NCBI GenBank assembly: GCA_903813345.2
Contig: CAIIXF020000008.1
Location: 6,209,341 to 6,273,340, forward strand
Reading direction: 5' to 3'
Length of the DNA: 64,000 bases
Source: Owenia fusiformis
Taxonomy: Eukaryota; Annelida; Polychaeta; Sabellida; Oweniidae
Position 1 is the stretch's first letter; the number at the start of each line of letters is the position of its first letter. The position numbers and the translations under genes were made by a program. This document shows, one piece after another, positions 61,834-64,000 of the stretch. The notes under the pieces were generated by a model. That model made no database searches. It had not been told where the DNA came from and saw nothing but the letters and a program-made list of their open reading frames with translations.

Positions 61834-63363
61834 GGTAATGATCTCAGCAAACAGTCGGTATTCTAACTTTTATCACTAAATTTATAAATATTTTTTGCTC
61901 TGATGCCGAAGAACACCTTTAGCGGAAATCGTTCCGCATAAAATAAGTGTTCCCTAATTTCGTATTTTAGGATAAGATAGATTATACAAGTAAGATACTA
62001 CAAGTTCTTTTGATTAACCATTGTTTACTTATTTCAAATATGCATGTTTTTCTTTGAACTACCTGATAAAGGTGACGAAGCGGAATGATATTTAAATGAT
62101 ACGTGGCAAATTTCCACAGTTCCAAAACGAGGTCAAGAGGAATTCCCAGGGAAATCCCAATGCATAATTTTATAATTTTACTGAAATTTCAATGAATTCG
62201 CAAGAATACCTCGAATCCAGGTAAAGAGTATAGCCTTAAAGTAATGCTAGTTCATATAGATGTATCAAGTCTTTGATTGGGACGAATGCACTCCGACATT
62301 AGATGTATTTTTTGTCCTAACTGTTAAAAAATGATTTTGAAAATTTAAAAAAGCCAAAAATATTCAAAATCAGCTGATTCAGTGATTGCAACAGACATTT
62401 GCTTCAGTGGTAGAGGAAGGCAGAGGGATCATGTTTACTTTCTTTTCAATACATCAATGTTCATTGTGAAAAGCAAAAAAACTAAACTAAAAACTAAAAA
62501 GATATTTGCATGATAAAGACATAGGATCAACTGCAAGAATCAGAGTCAGGGCAATCTGCGCGAGATTCGGTTTTTACTTGGTTCAGTTTTTCATTAAAGG
62601 AAGTACTTCATTCCAATGATTCAAAGGGCTTTTCTGCCATCGCTTCGGTTTAAGTTTGTACAACACACGTCTACAAATCTAGGGCAGGTTGATATTATGT
62701 CATTACATTTGTTTTGGGTGTATCCTTTTTGTTTTGACACTAAACAAAAATATTCCTGCACTATATACCCTATATTAATTGTGCATGCGTTTCAATAATT
62801 TGAACCAATAAAATGGCTGGATTTAATGCGCATGCGCTAAAAACCGAACCATAAAATGGAATCTCGCGCAGATTGCCTCTAGTGAAGAATCATTTTGGTG
62901 ACATATTACCTATAGACCTACCCTACATGTATATGTATTTCCCAATTTGACTGATTTGCTATAATTGAAAAGGTAAGACTTAGCTAAAGAATGTGACTCG
63001 CTTACATGTACATGTGCTTCCATGAGTCAGCACATAGACTTTGTTTCGTCAACCATTAGCACATTATCCACTCGCTTCTTCATGAGTTCCGGAAGTTATG
63101 GATTATATGTAGTATTACCAAACACATGATGTGAAATTCAAAATTCAAATTTTTGGGTCGCTTTATTTTGAGCATGCATGCACACATGTTAGTCACTTTA
63201 AACTATATTTTCACATTTAGGTGATATGATCTTTGAATGAAGTCTTTTATTTGCACATACTCGAAAAAAGAAAAATTGAAAATCACTTCACATTTATTTT
63301 GCATGAGCTATGCCAATTGTCATCAGTCGCAAAATGGTTTACATGTGTTTTACAGGTAAGGGT
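61834..63363. promoter_or_regulatory. Shared upstream region of divergent ERO1 (-) and BTB-kelch (+) genes
   Basis: A 1.5-kb gap between the two start codons, occupied in part by the 62550-62877 MITE. An ACGTGG core at about 62100-62105 resembles the ACGTG element bound by XBP1/ATF6-type factors that induce ERO1 under ER stress in other animals. No complete CCAAT-N9-CCACG element was found. Promoter function is inferred from position only. Confidence 0.4.
62550..62877. mobile_element. Probable MITE with GGCAATCTGCGCGAGATTC ends
   Basis: The terminal 19 bp are perfect inverted repeats; beyond them GGTTTTTA and GGTTC elements also pair. No matching flanking duplication is visible. It lies in the 1.5-kb gap between the divergent ERO1 and BTB-kelch genes. 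Confidence 0.7.
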
Positions 63364-64000
63364 ATGGCAAGTTTAATAAACAAAGACTCTATGGAGTTTG
63401 AGTGCCCCAAACACCAACTGTCCCTATTGGCCAGCCTTAAAGATATGTACGACACCAACACACTGACAGATGTCTGCATTGCCGTGGAGCAACACAAGTT
63501 TGAATGTCATAGGTAGTTATACATTTTTTTAAATATACAAGTACTGTGTAGCGCTTTAAAAGAATTTTCATGATTTATCAATAAACATGTCTATCAGAAC
63601 CCAAATTGTAAAAGATTAAGTTATTCATTTTCATACATGTATTTGCTATTTCAGGAATGTCCTAGCTGGGAGCAGTCCCTATTTCAAGGCCATGTTTACC
63701 AATGATCTTCAGGAACGGTACAAGCAAACAATCGAGATATTTGACATAGATTCTACATCAATGGAGCTAATCATCAATTTTGCTTATACAGGGAATGTAG
63801 AAATCACTATGACAAATGCACAGAGTCTAATGGCTGCCTCTTCATTGTTCCAAATGACATCTATTGTCAATGCATGTGCTAAATACATGGAAACACAGTT
63901 AGATGTATCTAACTGCATACCAATGCATTACTTGGCAGCGATTCACAACTGTAATGAACTGGCCTCTAAAGCCAAGGAGCATATTGAAAAAAATTTCAAT
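63364..64000 (+). CDS. BTB-BACK (probably kelch) protein, N-terminal part, cut by window end
   Basis: Exon 1 coding 63364-63512, then 63655 to the window end; the junction splits an Arg codon (AG|G) and stays in frame. The protein starts MASLINKDSMEFECPKH. The BTB domain follows: LTDVCIAVEQHKFECHR, NVLAGSSPYFKAMF, IINFAYTGNVEI, then ACAKYMETQL, leading into the BACK region (NELASKAKEHIEKNF). Such proteins usually act as substrate adaptors for Cullin-3 ubiquitin ligases and carry C-terminal kelch repeats; the repeats would lie beyond the window. From memory it most resembles KBTBD8/KLHL-type members, but the exact orthologue is not assignable. The start Met is preceded by a good acceptor (ttttacag at 63348-63355), implying an upstream non-coding exon. 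Divergently arranged from ERO1, 1.5 kb away. Confidence 0.88.

Noticed and set aside
62090-62110. Full ER-stress response element upstream of ERO1
   Set aside because: Only the ACGTGG core is present; no CCAAT at the required spacing.
1-64000. tRNA, rRNA or other structured RNA genes
   Set aside because: No A-box/B-box pair or rRNA-like segment was found on reading both strands by eye; a covariance-model scan was not possible.

Overview
This is a window of AT-rich, intron-rich nuclear DNA from an animal. The genes have short coding exons (38-180 bp) with GT/AG borders, long repeat-filled introns, and many short inverted-repeat transposons. An annelid-type secreted globin next to single FEZ- and ERO1-family genes suggests a marine spiralian (annelid, mollusc, brachiopod, phoronid or nemertean). 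The species cannot be named from the sequence.

Layout. 4667-6803 (-): complete four-exon secreted globin. 7466-21254 (+): the last seven coding exons of a FEZ/unc-76 kinesin adaptor; its 5' exons were not found. 21255-29631: FEZ 3' UTR and intergenic DNA with tandem repeats and a piggyBac-type MITE. 29632-61833 (-): a complete ERO1 endoplasmic-reticulum thiol oxidase. I assembled 16 exons that splice in frame to 482 codons. Its largest intron (30248-42471) holds an intronless class A GPCR gene on the same strand (34822-36012). 63364-64000 (+): the start of a BTB-BACK-(kelch) protein, cut off by the window end and divergent from ERO1.

Mobile DNA: a 5'-truncated LINE 3' end in a FEZ intron; a broken retrotransposon fragment with a likely restriction-like endonuclease in ERO1 intron 1; a deleted mariner-like element in ERO1 intron 10; a Mutator-like foldback with a 9-bp duplication; two copies of a 1.02-kb foldback plus a 0.4-kb relative, all starting CACG with 5-bp duplications ATA(C/A/T)T; a family of TA-flanked mini-elements with CAGGGTG ends; and several dispersed repeats. 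Four minisatellites have periods of about 40, 44, 21 and 50-56 bp.

Main points of interest: (1) ERO1 exons 4 and 5 look like tandem copies of one exon. Both are phase 0, and they double the loop between the two predicted regulatory cysteines with His-Asn repeats. (2) Repeats and transposon ends repeatedly lie within about 10-30 nt of splice sites in ERO1, FEZ and globin. (3) The CACG / 5-bp-duplication foldbacks have the hallmarks of Transib/RAG-like mobilisation. The genes are not an operon; apart from the nested GPCR and the divergent ERO1/BTB-kelch pair, no functional link between neighbours is implied.
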